A DNA stretch of 64,000 bases, from positions 19,442,020 to 19,506,019 of the forward strand of contig CM020620.1 in NCBI GenBank assembly GCA_009829735.1, read 5' to 3'. This document shows positions 48,622-59,268 of the stretch, one piece after another. The DNA is from Pyropia yezoensis (Eukaryota > Rhodophyta > Bangiophyceae > Bangiales > Bangiaceae). Within the stretch, counting starts at the first letter, position 1. Every line of letters begins with the position of its first letter. The notes below the pieces were generated by a model. The model saw only the letters and a list, made by a program, of their open reading frames with translations, searched no databases and was not told where the DNA came from. A program made the translations under genes and the position numbers.

Positions 48622-50607
48622 TTAGGGCATGGGCAGCGGCAGCACCCCCCCCAGGACCCCCCGCACAGCCCCCCGCACGGCCCGAGCAGCGGCCGCCACC
48701 CCCCCCGCGGCGGCCACGTGCGGCTCGGCGGGCGCCACGGGGATCACTGGCGTGGCGCGGGCGGCGGCGGCACGCCGGGCGGCCCGCGGCAGGCCCAGTG
48801 CCTCCCCCCGCACCGCCGCGGCGGCGGCGGCCAGCCCCGTCACGCACGCCTTTTCCTGTGACCACGACGGGTGGCCGGCGCGGTCCACCCAGTCTCCCGC
48901 GAGGTACACGCCGGGGAGGCCCGCGGCGGTGACGCCGGCGGGGAGGGCGCCAAAGGAGCCGGGGGTAAAGAGGCTGACAGCCGCGGGCAGCCGCGTGATG
49001 GCCACGGCGGTGACCGACCCGGCGGGCACCCGCGGGCCGTCGGTGAGGGCGGCCATTGCAGCAAGGACCAAGTCCACGAGGTCGCCGTCGGGCATGCACA
49101 AAAGCGGGGCGGCGTGATAAAAATCAGCCTCGACCACCCCGCCGGGGCTGTGCGCGTACTCGTCCTGCAGGCGGGTGAGGTCGTACAGTGTCCAGCCCAC
49201 TGTCTCGAGGCCCGCCACCGCCCCACCCCCACACACATGGGAAGGGCCACCGGGGAGGGCCACCGGCACGGAGAACCACAGCCGGACGGCCACCACCGAC
49301 ACGGAATGGAGGGAGGAGAAGCCCCGGAACTGGGCGTCCCCGCCAAGCCACGGGGACGCCCGCACCAGCGCCTGCATGCCGGCAATGCCGACTGCAAAAA
49401 TGACCGCATCGGCTTGAACGGTCGTCGTTGGCGGCGGCGGCGGCGCGCCTGCTGCCGCCACTGCCGCCACTGCCGACGCCGCCGTCCCGCCAGCGGGCCC
49501 GTCGGTGAGTGTGACGGCAATGCCACCGGCGGGGTGGGGCGCCACTTCCACCACCCGGCCGCGGTCGCCAAAGCGGGTGTCGACGCGCAGTCGGCGGAGC
49601 CGGCGGAGCCACGGCCCAAACAGAAGCGCCCCCGAGCCGCCCCGGAGCCACCGCACGTCAAAGTCCCCCTGCTGGCGCAGCGCAAAGTAGGAGAAGCACG
49701 ACAGCGCGGCGGCGGCGCTGACGCGCTCGCCCGGCCCCATGGGCAGTACTAGCAAGAGCGGCAGCAAAAAGTGCGTGTACAGGTCGTCGGCAACGCCCGC
49801 ATTGGCGCAAAGGGAGCGGGCAGACAGGCAATCCCAGCGGGCCCAGCCGCTGGCCGACGCGGGCGCGCCCGCCGGGGCGGCGCCGTCCCCAAAGTCCGCC
49901 CACGCCGGGAGGAGCCCCGCCGCCGACGCGCGGGCGGCGGGCCCCAGCTTGGCTCGCGTGTAGGTCGCGGCCATGGCGGTGGCGAGCGGCGTGGGTAGCC
50001 GCGGGAGGTCCCCAAAGACGGGTGACGTGACCGTCACAGAGGGGGCGCCCGGCGGGTTGCCCCCCGCCGCCCACGTGTGCAGCAACGACGGGGTGTAGGG
50101 GGTGAAGAGGGCGTCGTCGGGGATGGCCAGCCGGTCGCGGATGAGCGCAAGCGCGTTCTTGTACGCCCGCCAGTAGCCGTGGATGCCCGCCTCGACGGTG
50201 CGCCGTGCAGGCGGTGCGCCCGGCGGTCGCGGCTCGGCGCCGCCATTGCCGCCGCCACCGCCTCCGCCGCCGCCGCCGCCGCCACCCTCCTCGGTCCAGC
50301 TAGCGGCGAGGCCGCCCGGCGCGTCGGCAGCGTCGACGAGCAGCACGTCCACCCCATGGGTGGGGTCGACCGCCACGCCAGCGATGGAGGCCACCTCGTC
50401 GGCGGCGGTGAAGCCCGCCCAACCGCCGCCAATCACCACCACCCGCTTGCGGCGGGGGGGGGGGGGAGACGCTGGCCCAGTGGGGGAGGAGGGCGCCCCC
50501 GCAGACGCGCGCGGGCTGCTGGGCGGCCGCCGCGATGGGAGGCGTCGGGTGTGGCCGCGGCCAGGGAGGGGGGGGTGAGTGGAGAGGGCCCACGCGATGA
50601 GGGTCAT
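48622..50607 (-). CDS. FAD-dependent amine oxidase / phytoene-desaturase-like oxidoreductase
   Basis: From the ATG at 50607 the protein has 661 residues. A Pro/Arg/Ser-rich leader with a short hydrophobic start (MTLIAWALS) precedes the Rossmann motif VVVIGGGWAGFTAADEV (about 57-73), where the FAD ADP binds. A Gly run (~104-117) interrupts the start of the domain. The C-terminal FAD signature GVYLAGDWVDRAGHPSWSQ (566 onward) is intact, as in the amine oxidase/carotenoid desaturase superfamily. The leader suggests organelle, perhaps plastid, targeting. The substrate cannot be told. The overall layout resembles plant and algal plastid FAD desaturase-like proteins more than polyamine oxidases. 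An upstream in-frame Met at 50805 would add 66 residues and is less likely. Confidence 0.82.
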   Translation of the reverse strand: MTLIAWALSTHPPLPGRGHTRRLPSRRPPSSPRASAGAPSSPTGPASPPPPRRKRVVVIGGGWAGFTAADEVASIAGVAVDPTHGVDVLLVDAADAPGGLAASWTEEGGGGGGGGGGGGGNGGAEPRPPGAPPARRTVEAGIHGYWRAYKNALALIRDRLAIPDDALFTPYTPSLLHTWAAGGNPPGAPSVTVTSPVFGDLPRLPTPLATAMAATYTRAKLGPAARASAAGLLPAWADFGDGAAPAGAPASASGWARWDCLSARSLCANAGVADDLYTHFLLPLLLVLPMGPGERVSAAAALSCFSYFALRQQGDFDVRWLRGGSGALLFGPWLRRLRRLRVDTRFGDRGRVVEVAPHPAGGIAVTLTDGPAGGTAASAVAAVAAAGAPPPPPTTTVQADAVIFAVGIAGMQALVRASPWLGGDAQFRGFSSLHSVSVVAVRLWFSVPVALPGGPSHVCGGGAVAGLETVGWTLYDLTRLQDEYAHSPGGVVEADFYHAAPLLCMPDGDLVDLVLAAMAALTDGPRVPAGSVTAVAITRLPAAVSLFTPGSFGALPAGVTAAGLPGVYLAGDWVDRAGHPSWSQEKACVTGLAAAAAAVRGEALGLPRAARRAAAARATPVIPVAPAEPHVAAAGGVAAAARAVRGAVRGVLGGVLPLPMP

Positions 50608-51056
50608 TGTGCAGAGCAGCCAGCCGTGTCCAGGATGTCGAACAGTAGTGGGCGTAGTGATGGGAGCTGCGGCAGTCGTCGTTGGAGCTCTGCGGTGGAG
50701 GCTGACGAGACAGGCCTTGGCCCACTTTTCACGGCGACTAGCATGAAAAGTGTACCACAGACGTGGAAGATGCCCACACATCAAAAAAACAACGGCGAAG
50801 AGCAAATTAGTCTCGATGTAAGCTCGTGGGATATGGATTTACGGCATGATTGGGATGGACACGGTGACGATGAGCAGAGAGCCGTGCGCCAGCCCGATCC
50901 CGACCACCCTCGCTCCGGCGCCCGCCGCTGCTTGGCGCTACGGCCGTCCCACTCGGGTCATGCGCTGGGCCGTCCAGTCCCTCGTCGTCTTCGGCGCCTT
51001 TTCCATTCTGGTGCTTCCTACACGCTGCTGCTACCTAGACGCTGCTCGCAGCGGCC
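50608..51056. promoter_or_regulatory. Divergent intergenic region (shared promoter candidate)
   Basis: A 449-bp gap between the start of the FAD enzyme gene (-) and the start of the AP-3 mu gene (+). It is locally AT-richer around 50780-50850. No specific motif can be named. Confidence 0.35.
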
Positions 51057-51559
51057 ATGATCCAGTCCCTGTTTATCATCAACTCGACAGGGTGCGTACG
51101 ACTGCTGTGTGCTCCCCAGCCTGACGACGCGGTGTGCACCCGCCTCGTGACGTTCCTGTCGCCCTCTGTTGTTGCATTCAGTCTGGCATGAGCGACGTGC
51201 GTAGGGAGGGCTGAGGGCCCAAGGCATGGCGGGGTGTTCAGCTGCCCTTGAGTTCCTCATTTTTTTTTTTTTTTTTTCTGCTCCCTTGCTGACGCCACGA
51301 CGCTGCTGTTTGGGGCTCAACCCCTCTTTATCTTCTGGGATGTTCCTTTCGTGTGGCTGCCGCCCGTGACTGCCGCCCCGCACAGAGAAGTCATCATTGA
51401 GAAGCACTGGCGAGGTAACGTCAGCCGCGCCGTGTGTGACGTCTTTTGGGCTGAAGTCGTCCGCTACGGTTCACGGGTGGAAGATGTGCCGCCCGTGCTG
51501 GCCGCCTCCACTGGTCCACCAGGTGCAGCAGGGAGCGGCGGAGGCAAGGACGACGGTGT

Positions 51560-51593
<34 letters not shown>

Positions 51594-53252
51594 CTGAAGG
51601 AGCGCCCGCCACCTACGACCACCGTCTCTACCACTGCCGCAGCGGCAGGCGCTCTCATCCACCTTTACCGCCATGGGCTCTACCTGCTAGCAGCGGTGGG
51701 CCTAGACACCCCCCCTCTGGAGACGGTCTCCTTCCTGGAGTCCCTCTCTTCGGTTCTTGAGTCATACCTCGGGGAGCTCTCGGAGCACGCTATCAAGGAC
51801 CACTTCATCACCGTCTATGAGCTGCTTGACGAGATGGTGGACAACGGGCGGCCACACACCACGGAGGTATGTGTCTTGCAGGAGCTGGTGGAGACGCCAT
51901 CGGTGGTGGGGCGGGTACTCGAAACGGTTGCGGCTGCCGCGGGCGGCGGTGTGGGCGGGGGGGGCACGCCGATGGGCGCCCCTGGGAGGCCACCAGGAGT
52001 CGGTAGTCGAATGGGTGGCGGCATGGGCGGGGGACCCGGGATGGGCGCACCTGGCCTGGGTGGCGTACCATCGGCAAGCGCGGTGGTGTCCGCCGCCACG
52101 TCGGCGGTGACGTCTGCTGTGTCCTCAGCGGCCGCGTCGGCTGCACAGGGCACGGCGGCGTTTGCCCAGAACAGGTTTGCATCAGCCGGCCCGCAAGGCG
52201 GCTTGGCCGGTGTGTATGCTGGGTATGCCGGCGGTGGTGGTGGCATTGCCGGCAGCGGTGGCGGCGGTGGCGGTATGGGTGGCGGCCACCGGTCGATAGG
52301 GCACCCCCCCTCCGGTTGGGGCAGCGGCGGTGGGGGCGGGGCCGCCCCTCTACTGCTGCCGTGGCGGCGCACGGGTGTTGTGCACCCCCAAAACGAGATC
52401 TTTGTCGACATTGTGGAGGAGGTGGACGCGTTGCTGCTCGGCCGGTCCGCTACTCCCCTGCACACGCTGGTCGCTGGCCGCATTAACGTTCGCGCCGCCT
52501 TGTCGGGGATGCCACACGTGACAATGACCTTGTCGGGCGGCGACGCCATGGACGACGCCGCCCCCCACCGGTGCGTCAAGGCCCGCGATGAAGGGGTCCG
52601 ACATGGGCCCCCCGGTGGGGGAGTGATCTCGTTTGTGCCTCCTGACGGGGCCTTCACCCTCCTCGAGTACGTGGTGCGGGGCGTCGACGAGGTGCTGCTG
52701 CCGTTGCGAGTCGAGGCGGACCTGTCGTTTGTGCCCGCCCACGACGGCCGTGGCGTCGTTGGGGGCCCCTCCGTCGCCGCCGTCGGGTGCGCCACCGGCA
52801 CCCTCTCGCTGGACCTGACCCCGTTTTCTCCGTCGCGCAATTGGGGCGGCGGCCCTGCCCCCTTTCACCAGTCCATCGTTTCGGACGCGGGGGGGGTGGT
52901 GCTCGAAGGCGTGACTGCCATCATACACTTGCCCGCGGGGGTTGCGGCGGTCACGCCCTCCCCGGCGGCGCACACATCTGCGTCTTATGACCCGCTCTCC
53001 CGGTCCCTCACATGGACCGTCGGACAGGTGGCGTCGGGGTTGTCGCCCCGCCTACATGCCACCCTGGTTGGCCGGCCAGGGGAGCGTACGCCTGTCGCGG
53101 CGGGCACGGCGGTGGTGGTAGAATGGCGCTTGCCGTCCACGGCCGTCACGGGGCTGCACGTGGACAGTTTGACCGTCACGGGCGAGAGCTATAAGCCATA
53201 CAAGGGGCTCCGGTGCGTCACCAAGTCGGGACGCTATGAGCTGCGGTTATAG
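51057..53252 (+). CDS. AP-3 adaptor complex mu subunit, two exons
   Basis: Exon 1 is 51057-51091 and encodes MIQSLFIINST plus two bases. A 294-nt GT-AG intron (51092-51385) with a T18 run and a pyrimidine-rich end follows, and exon 2 (51386-53252) continues GEVIIEKHWRGNVSRAVCDVF. The splice restores the conserved mu N-terminus. The product is 633 residues against about 420 for typical AP-3 mu. The excess is an Asp/Gly repeat (GACGGC hexanucleotides, 51565-51596) in the longin domain and an Ala/Gly linker (51930-52350). The mu homology domain starts at NEIFVDIVEEVDALL, an AP-3 hallmark, and ends YKPYKGLRCVTKSGRYELRL. AP-3 mu selects tyrosine-motif cargo for vesicles from the trans-Golgi/endosome to vacuole or lysosome-like organelles. 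Confidence 0.92.
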
Positions 53253-53914
53253 GTACTGGGTGGGGAGGGAGAGGCGTGGGGTGTGGTCGGGGACGGTGGG
53301 GCAGTCGCGGCGGGGACACGAGTCAACGAGCCTTGCTGCATCATGTGGGCGCGTATGGACGGCACCGGCCGTGCGGTGGCCGCACGGCAGAGCGCGCCCA
53401 TGCGAGCGTCAAGCGGGCACCGAGCGTCTTGGAGTCTTTGGTGAGAACAAGAGCAACCTTGGCGCTTTCTGCACGCATTCACTGGTGGTCGCTGTGATGG
53501 CCAGGCGAAGAGGAGGAAAGGCAGGACCGGCGTACCGGGCTGTGTCTCTGGGCGTTCTTGAGGTCTGTAAATCTCCTCTGGTACTGTACTGTACCGCTGC
53601 CACCGCTGTCGAACTTTGTTCGCACCACACCGTCGCAACCATTGCCGCCATATCGATACGCCCTCCCTCCACCCAGAACCATCGCCGTGACCACTGTCCC
53701 CCCCTTGCCTTTCCACAGCTGCCTTCTCAGCCGCTGTCCCGCCTCTCTCCATCCAATCGACGGCGTGGCGAGAGGAAGAGGTAAATACGTACAGTACAGA
53801 CATACATTCAATCTGCCAGAAGTGTAATTTCGAACGAAGCGAATCAAGACAATTGTTACGTAGCCCTGTCAGCAGACCAGGTACATATTCAGTAGGACTG
53901 GTCAAGAGCTCACG
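53253..53914. other. Convergent intergenic region
   Basis: It lies between the 3' ends of the AP-3 mu and GH5 genes. No gene seen. Sequence from about 53560 is AT-richer and probably contains both 3' UTRs. Confidence 0.45.
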
Positions 53915-55133
53915 TTACACGCACCCACGGGTGATGCGGACGTCGCTGACGCTCAGTCGCCGGTACACCTCCGCCTTAACCTTGTCTGCAGTCTTCCAGT
54001 CGTCGGCAAGAACCCCCTTGGTATCCCCCGAGTTTGGATTGAGAGCCCACACGAAGCCGCCCACCCCGCGGGCCTGCATCCAGCCGACCAGCCGGCGCTG
54101 GAAGGCCAAGTCGTCGGCGCGGGCGGCGTCCCCCCCAAATTCGCCAACCACCACCGCGCCGTCGGCGCAAGAGAGGGTGTGGCCAAAGTGGGCCTCCCAT
54201 ATATCCTCGAGGTTGGTCGGGTAGGCTGCGTCCTCGAAATAGTCCATCGCAGCCACTGACGGGCCGTAGACATGCGGGGAGAGGACGAGCCGGTCGGGCT
54301 GGTTGAGGCGCACTGGGTGGGTGCACGCCGCCGCGAGGTTCCCCCCCCAAAACGCCCAGTTGGGTCCGACAATGGGCGTGACGGGCGGGTTCCCAACCCC
54401 CTCAACAAAGATGAGCAGCCGCGGGCAGGTGGCGAGGACGGCGTCGCCCAGCCGTTCCGCCGCCAGCCGCCAGTCATCCCCATACACGCCACTGCCCCAG
54501 TTGGCGCCGTGCGGCTCGTTGAGCAGGTCCGCGCCTACCACGTTCCAGGCACCACAGTAGCGCCGTGCCAGCATCGTCCACGCGGCAATGAGGTCTCCTT
54601 CGCAATGCGCCTCATTATACCACAAGCCCATTGCATCGGGCCAGACCGCCGCGTCCAGGCGGTGCATGTCAAGGAGCACCAACAGCGACCGGTCGGCCGC
54701 CTTTTGGACGAGCAGGTCGAGCGCGTCGAGCATGCGCGCGCCGTCCAGCTCCTTATTGGCAGCCACGCCGCCGTTGAAGGCGGTCACCAGGGGGTTGGCT
54801 TCCACGTGGTCCAGCGCCAGCGGCACCCGCAGGGAGTTGTAGCCGAGTCGGACGACTGAGTCCAGGAGCGAGTCCATCGACTGGTCCGTCCACAAGCCGT
54901 GCACGAGGGCGGTCTCAGTCTCAAAGCCAAACCAGTTGACGCCGCGAAACGCAAAAGGCCGCCCGTTTGCCAGGAGCCCCCCCCGGATGGAGCGAAAGTC
55001 AATCGCGTCCGCGTCCCCGTCGGCACATTTCCGGCTGGGGGGCAGCCGATACGCAGTCCGCCCCGTCACTGAAGACTCCACAGGCGGGGAAGACGATAAA
55101 AAGGGCGCCTGCCTGGGCACGGAGGGGGGTGGG

Positions 55134-55166
<33 letters not shown>

Positions 55167-55288
55167 TGCCGCTGCAGTCCGAGGGAGGGGAGGGCCGCCG
55201 CCGCGGCCGGGCAACCAGATGTGCACAATCCCGCCAGAAGCACGCTCGCAATGAGAGGCGTCCTGCGGGCAAGGGCAGAGGCGCCCAT
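53915..55288 (-). CDS. Secreted GH5-family glycoside hydrolase (endoglucanase-like)
   Basis: From the ATG at 55288 the product has 457 residues. It has a signal peptide (about 1-30: ALARR then PLIASVLLAGLCTSGC), an Ala-rich linker (~40-55), and a GH5 beta/alpha barrel (~95-445). The family motifs are FRGVNWFGFET, YNSLRVPL, LLNEPHG with acid/base Glu258, and VVVGEFGG with nucleophile Glu383. GH5 enzymes cut beta-1,4-glucans or mannans by a retaining mechanism outside the cell. Exact substrate and subfamily cannot be read by eye; the NWFGFET and DDWRLAAE features recall endoglucanases. In an alga a cell-wall remodelling role is likely. There are no introns, and the Ala-linker is the only host-like low-complexity part. 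Confidence 0.9.
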
Positions 55289-56499
55289 GGTCGACGGCCG
55301 CGACGCGCAAGGGGGAAGGACTGACGGCACGGCGCGGGCGCGGCCGGTACGTCGATGCCAACCTGAGCCGGCTTCTTCTCTCCAGTCAACGGTGGTGGCT
55401 GCCCCCTACCGGCGCCGCCATTCAGCCCGTCAACGGTCATGGCGGCCGCCTAAGAAGGAACCCACACGGACAGGCAGGGAGCGTCTACCGGGTGTACAGG
55501 GTCGTCCATGGCGCCTGGCATCCTCCCCCTTCCCCGGCTCTCCAGCCCGCACGCCCGCCCGCCCGCCTTCCCGCCCGTCCGCCCACCCATGGGATGAATG
55601 TGACGGTGGCAAGCAAATTGCGGATGCGAGGGCGGACTCCCCCAGCACAGAATGCATGATAGCCGCTGGTCGAGGGGGATGCGGCACGGGAACCGACGCG
55701 GCGCGTCGCCGCCTGCCACAGCGGTAGCCCATAATGCAGACCTACCCACCAGCCATAAGAGGCCCCCATGAGCCGGGTACTCCATGAGGGGACGTCACCA
55801 GCGCAAAGGCGGGTGCAGCGATGGGGACGCCACGGTGCCCCACCCTGTGGAATGAACACCTGCCTGCGACACGCGGCACCAGCTAACGTGACCTGTTGAC
55901 CCGACAAAGGGCAATTGAAGGTGACCTTGCGTTGTGCCGAGGGGAGGACTCCACCAAGACTGAGTCACTCTCCCTCGCCATGCACCACCAGCACGAGGAT
56001 GGTACCTGGACGTCGCGTACGAGGTGGACTGTGGTGGAGCAGCGTTGTAGGCTCTCACCCCGCTGAGCAAGACACGTGTCAATCTTCCTGAAACACGAAA
56101 TATGTACATCGTATGAATATTTGTCGGCGTCATACCAAAGTGGACCAAATATTTTGGGCCACAGGCCGTCCTATTGGTGTCCACAGTTCTCTTCCTATAC
56201 CTACACAGTAAGGTCGAAAGGCCATGTACTGTACAGTAAGTCTATACATGCACGTACAGTACACGTCCGTCGTCCGGATGCTCCATTCAACTGTTGCTCT
56301 TCTACACACTACATATGATTCGTTCTTGTTCGTCATGTCCAGTTTCGGTCTCTACTTCACGTAACACGCAACCAGAGAGTAAAGCCCTCCATCCTCCCCC
56401 CACACATGGACCAGAAGGTCGGCGCCGCACAAGCTGCGACACTAAAAGCAGGCCTGCGTCGCCTCGCCACATGCAGTGCGCACCAACATGTGAATGGCA
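55289..56499. other. Intergenic stretch
   Basis: It holds the upstream region of the GH5 gene and the 3' side of the zinc-finger gene. From about 56050 to 56400 the DNA is distinctly AT-richer, with several GTACAGTA-like motifs (56225-56265). No gene seen. Confidence 0.45.
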
Positions 56500-57650
56500 T
56501 CAATACGGCTGCAACGGGGAGAACGGCTGCAGCGGGGAGATGGGCATGGGGCTGAACGCCCCAATCGGGCTGACTAGCCCCACGTCCAGCCCACACATCA
56601 CCGGCGCGTCCTCCGCCTCCATCCCATCCAGGTCCAGCTCGTTGGGCGGTGGCTTGCTTCCCGGTGGTAGCGTCGCTGGCAGCCCGCCAGTCGGCCCAGG
56701 GCCCGAGCCAGTTCCCATGCCCGCAGCGCCCACCCCCCCCGATGTGAGAAGCAACGAGCGCTGGATGGCAAGCCCCGACGCGCCCGCACGTACCCGCCCC
56801 ATCCGCCTCGCAAATGCCGAGTTGGGGCCCGACGGTGGCAGAGGCCGGCCTTCGGTCATCTCAATTACGGGCGGCAGAGGGGGCAGACTCGCCAGCGCCG
56901 ACGCTGGTTGTGGAGATGCCAGTCGCATGCACGCACGGGAGTAGCTGGCTGACGGATTGCCCCCGCTGCCGGCACCATCAGGGACGGCGCCCCAATCGCC
57001 GGTGGCTCCGCTCCCCACTTGCATCACGCTCATATTTTGGAGACCTGGCATCGGGGAAGCCCACGCCGTGCCGTCCCGCGCGGACGGAGAGTGTAACGAC
57101 GACCGCCAAGTGGACGCGAAGGGAGATGGAAGCGACGGGAAGTTCGGCGTGCCCACCTGTTCAACCGCCGCCGCCCATGCATTCACCGACAGGGGAGCGG
57201 GCGAAGGCAGTGAAAAGTCTCGTGTCGACATGGTGGGGCGGGAAAGTAGCAGTGACGCCTGGCTCGACACGGCAGGCGCAACCGCAGTGGAGGAGGTCGG
57301 CGATGATCGCACACCACCGCCACCACCGCTGACGCCGCCACCCATGCGATCGTCAACGGTGCGAGCCTGCTGGGGTGGGGGGCGGGCCGTCGACGCTTCT
57401 CCTCTGAAAGGCAGCGGTTGGTCCGAGAGCCGCGCCCGCGACAGCTGCTGGTGAACGGACTGCATACTGCGGCCATCGGGCGGCAGGCTGTCCGAGGGAG
57501 GGCCGACGCCGGACTCAAACGGTCGCTGCTCTGGTGGCAAGAGGGGCGCCTGCGCCTCCACCTGCGCCTGCGCCTGCACATGCGCTTGCACACGTGCCTG
57601 ATCCTGCTGCAGCTGCTGTCGTTGCTGCTGCTGCTGCTGCTGCTGCTGTC

Positions 57651-57682
<32 letters not shown>

Positions 57683-59268
57683 AGCTGCTGCTGCTGGCGT
57701 TGTGCGGTTTCCTGCTGCTGCCGTAGGGCTGCCTGCTGTTGCACAAGCCCCAGATCATGCTGCTGCTGGGCCTCCGATGGTCTTAATGGCAAGGACAGCT
57801 GACGCAATGGCGGCTGCTGAACAAGCGGCTGCGACGTGACCGCACCAAGACTCCCACCCAGCGACTGAGACAGCGAACGAATTTGCTGCTCTTGCAATGG
57901 CGTAGACAAATGCTGAGCAGTGTAGTACTGCTCCTGCTGCGGTTGCCCTTGCAGCTGTTGGTCGTGTGGGAGGTGCTGAGGTGGCACGCGCAGGCCATAC
58001 GCGTCAGCCGGTGGCGGTCTCTGCTCCGCCACAGACGCTGCCACTGCAGCCTCTTGCGCACGCCGCCCCTGCTCATACTGTTGTTGTTGCTGCTGCTGCT
58101 GCTGCTGTTGCCGATGCTGCTGCTGCTGTTCCTGCTGACGCTGCCAGGCTGCCGCCTGCACGTCCCGCCCAGGCGGCAACCCTGCTGCGTCTGCGTCACC
58201 CAGGAAGGCACCGTCCATGGTGTGGGCCAGCCCACCCCCGCCAGCAGCCCCCGCACCTGACAGCAGAGGCTCTTGCTTGTGAGCCCCCTGCTGCTCGCTG
58301 CTAGACAAGAACTGTTGGAAGTGTGCCTGCGCTTGCTGCTGCTGCCGCAGCTGCCGATTGTACGCCTGTCCTGGCTGAGGTCGGACGCCCTCTGGCCCAG
58401 GGGCCTTCCACCCCGTCTGCCCCCCAGGCATGTACGGATCCTTTCGCTCAACGGGACCTGGCGGGTAGCTGGCGCCCGCAGCACCGCCCGTCCCGCCCGT
58501 CACCGAAAGCATCGACTGATGGTAAAGCTGCTCCTCCCGCCGGCGCACGTACAGCGAATGCTGCTCGGCTGCCGCCGCTTCGGCCGCTGCCTCCTGAGCT
58601 CGGTGCTGATGAGCCAGCTGCTGCTGTCGCAACTGCATCTGCCGCACAGCCGCGTTGGCGCCCACAAACCCCCGCTGAGAGGCGGCCACCGCCGCCGCAG
58701 CAGCCTCGGCGGGCGACACCCCCGCCGCTGCACTCGCCGCCGCAAATTCCTGCATCTCTGAGCGGCGGGCGTGGCCCAGCTCATGGGAGGAGAGCGAAGA
58801 CTTCCACATGAACCGCCGTCCACAGTGCGAGCACACAAATGGGCGATCGCCCGTGTGCTTCCGGAGGTGTGCCTTGAGGTTGAAGCGCTTGGAGAAGAGC
58901 TTGCCGCAACCATCAAAGGGGCACGAATACACAGGTTCTGCCGAACCGTCGGTGGTGCAGGTGCGCATGGCGATATCGTAGGCGGTGTTGAGGTCCATAG
59001 CGGGCGCCGCGGCCCCCTCTGCATCCCCTGCCGCCGCAGGGGTCGCCGCAGGGGTCGCCGCAGGGGTCGCCACAGTGCTGCCCGTAGCCCCCGCAGGCAC
59101 CGCCGGCGTAGCACCGCCACTAGGCCTCCTGCCACTCGCTCCCAATCCACTCCCAGTGGCCCCCGTCGACATCACTGCCGCGGAAGCCATGTCGTCAGCC
59201 CCCCCCGTACCACCTACGCCAGCGGAAGCCAAGTCGCCGTGGTCAGCACCCCTCGACGAAAGCCGCAT
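56500..59268 (-). CDS. Two-finger C2H2 zinc-finger protein with polyglutamine region
   Basis: From the ATG at 59268 the product has 922 residues. The N-terminus is Ala/Gly/Thr-rich with a repeated ATPA motif. Two adjacent C2H2 fingers follow at about 116-138 (CPFDGCGKLFSKRFNLKAH, C-x4-C-x12-H-x3-H) and 146-166 (CSHCGRRFMWKSSLSSHELGH without its last residues; C-x2-C-x12-H-x3-H), joined by a TGDRP linker close to the classical TGEKP. The middle is Gln-rich with long CAG/CTG-type runs (about 57600-57700 and 58078-58140), and the C-terminal part is Ser/Pro-rich. The layout is that of a sequence-specific transcription factor with Gln-rich activation regions. A Met 90 codons upstream is in frame but leads through unlikely sequence. 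Confidence 0.85.
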
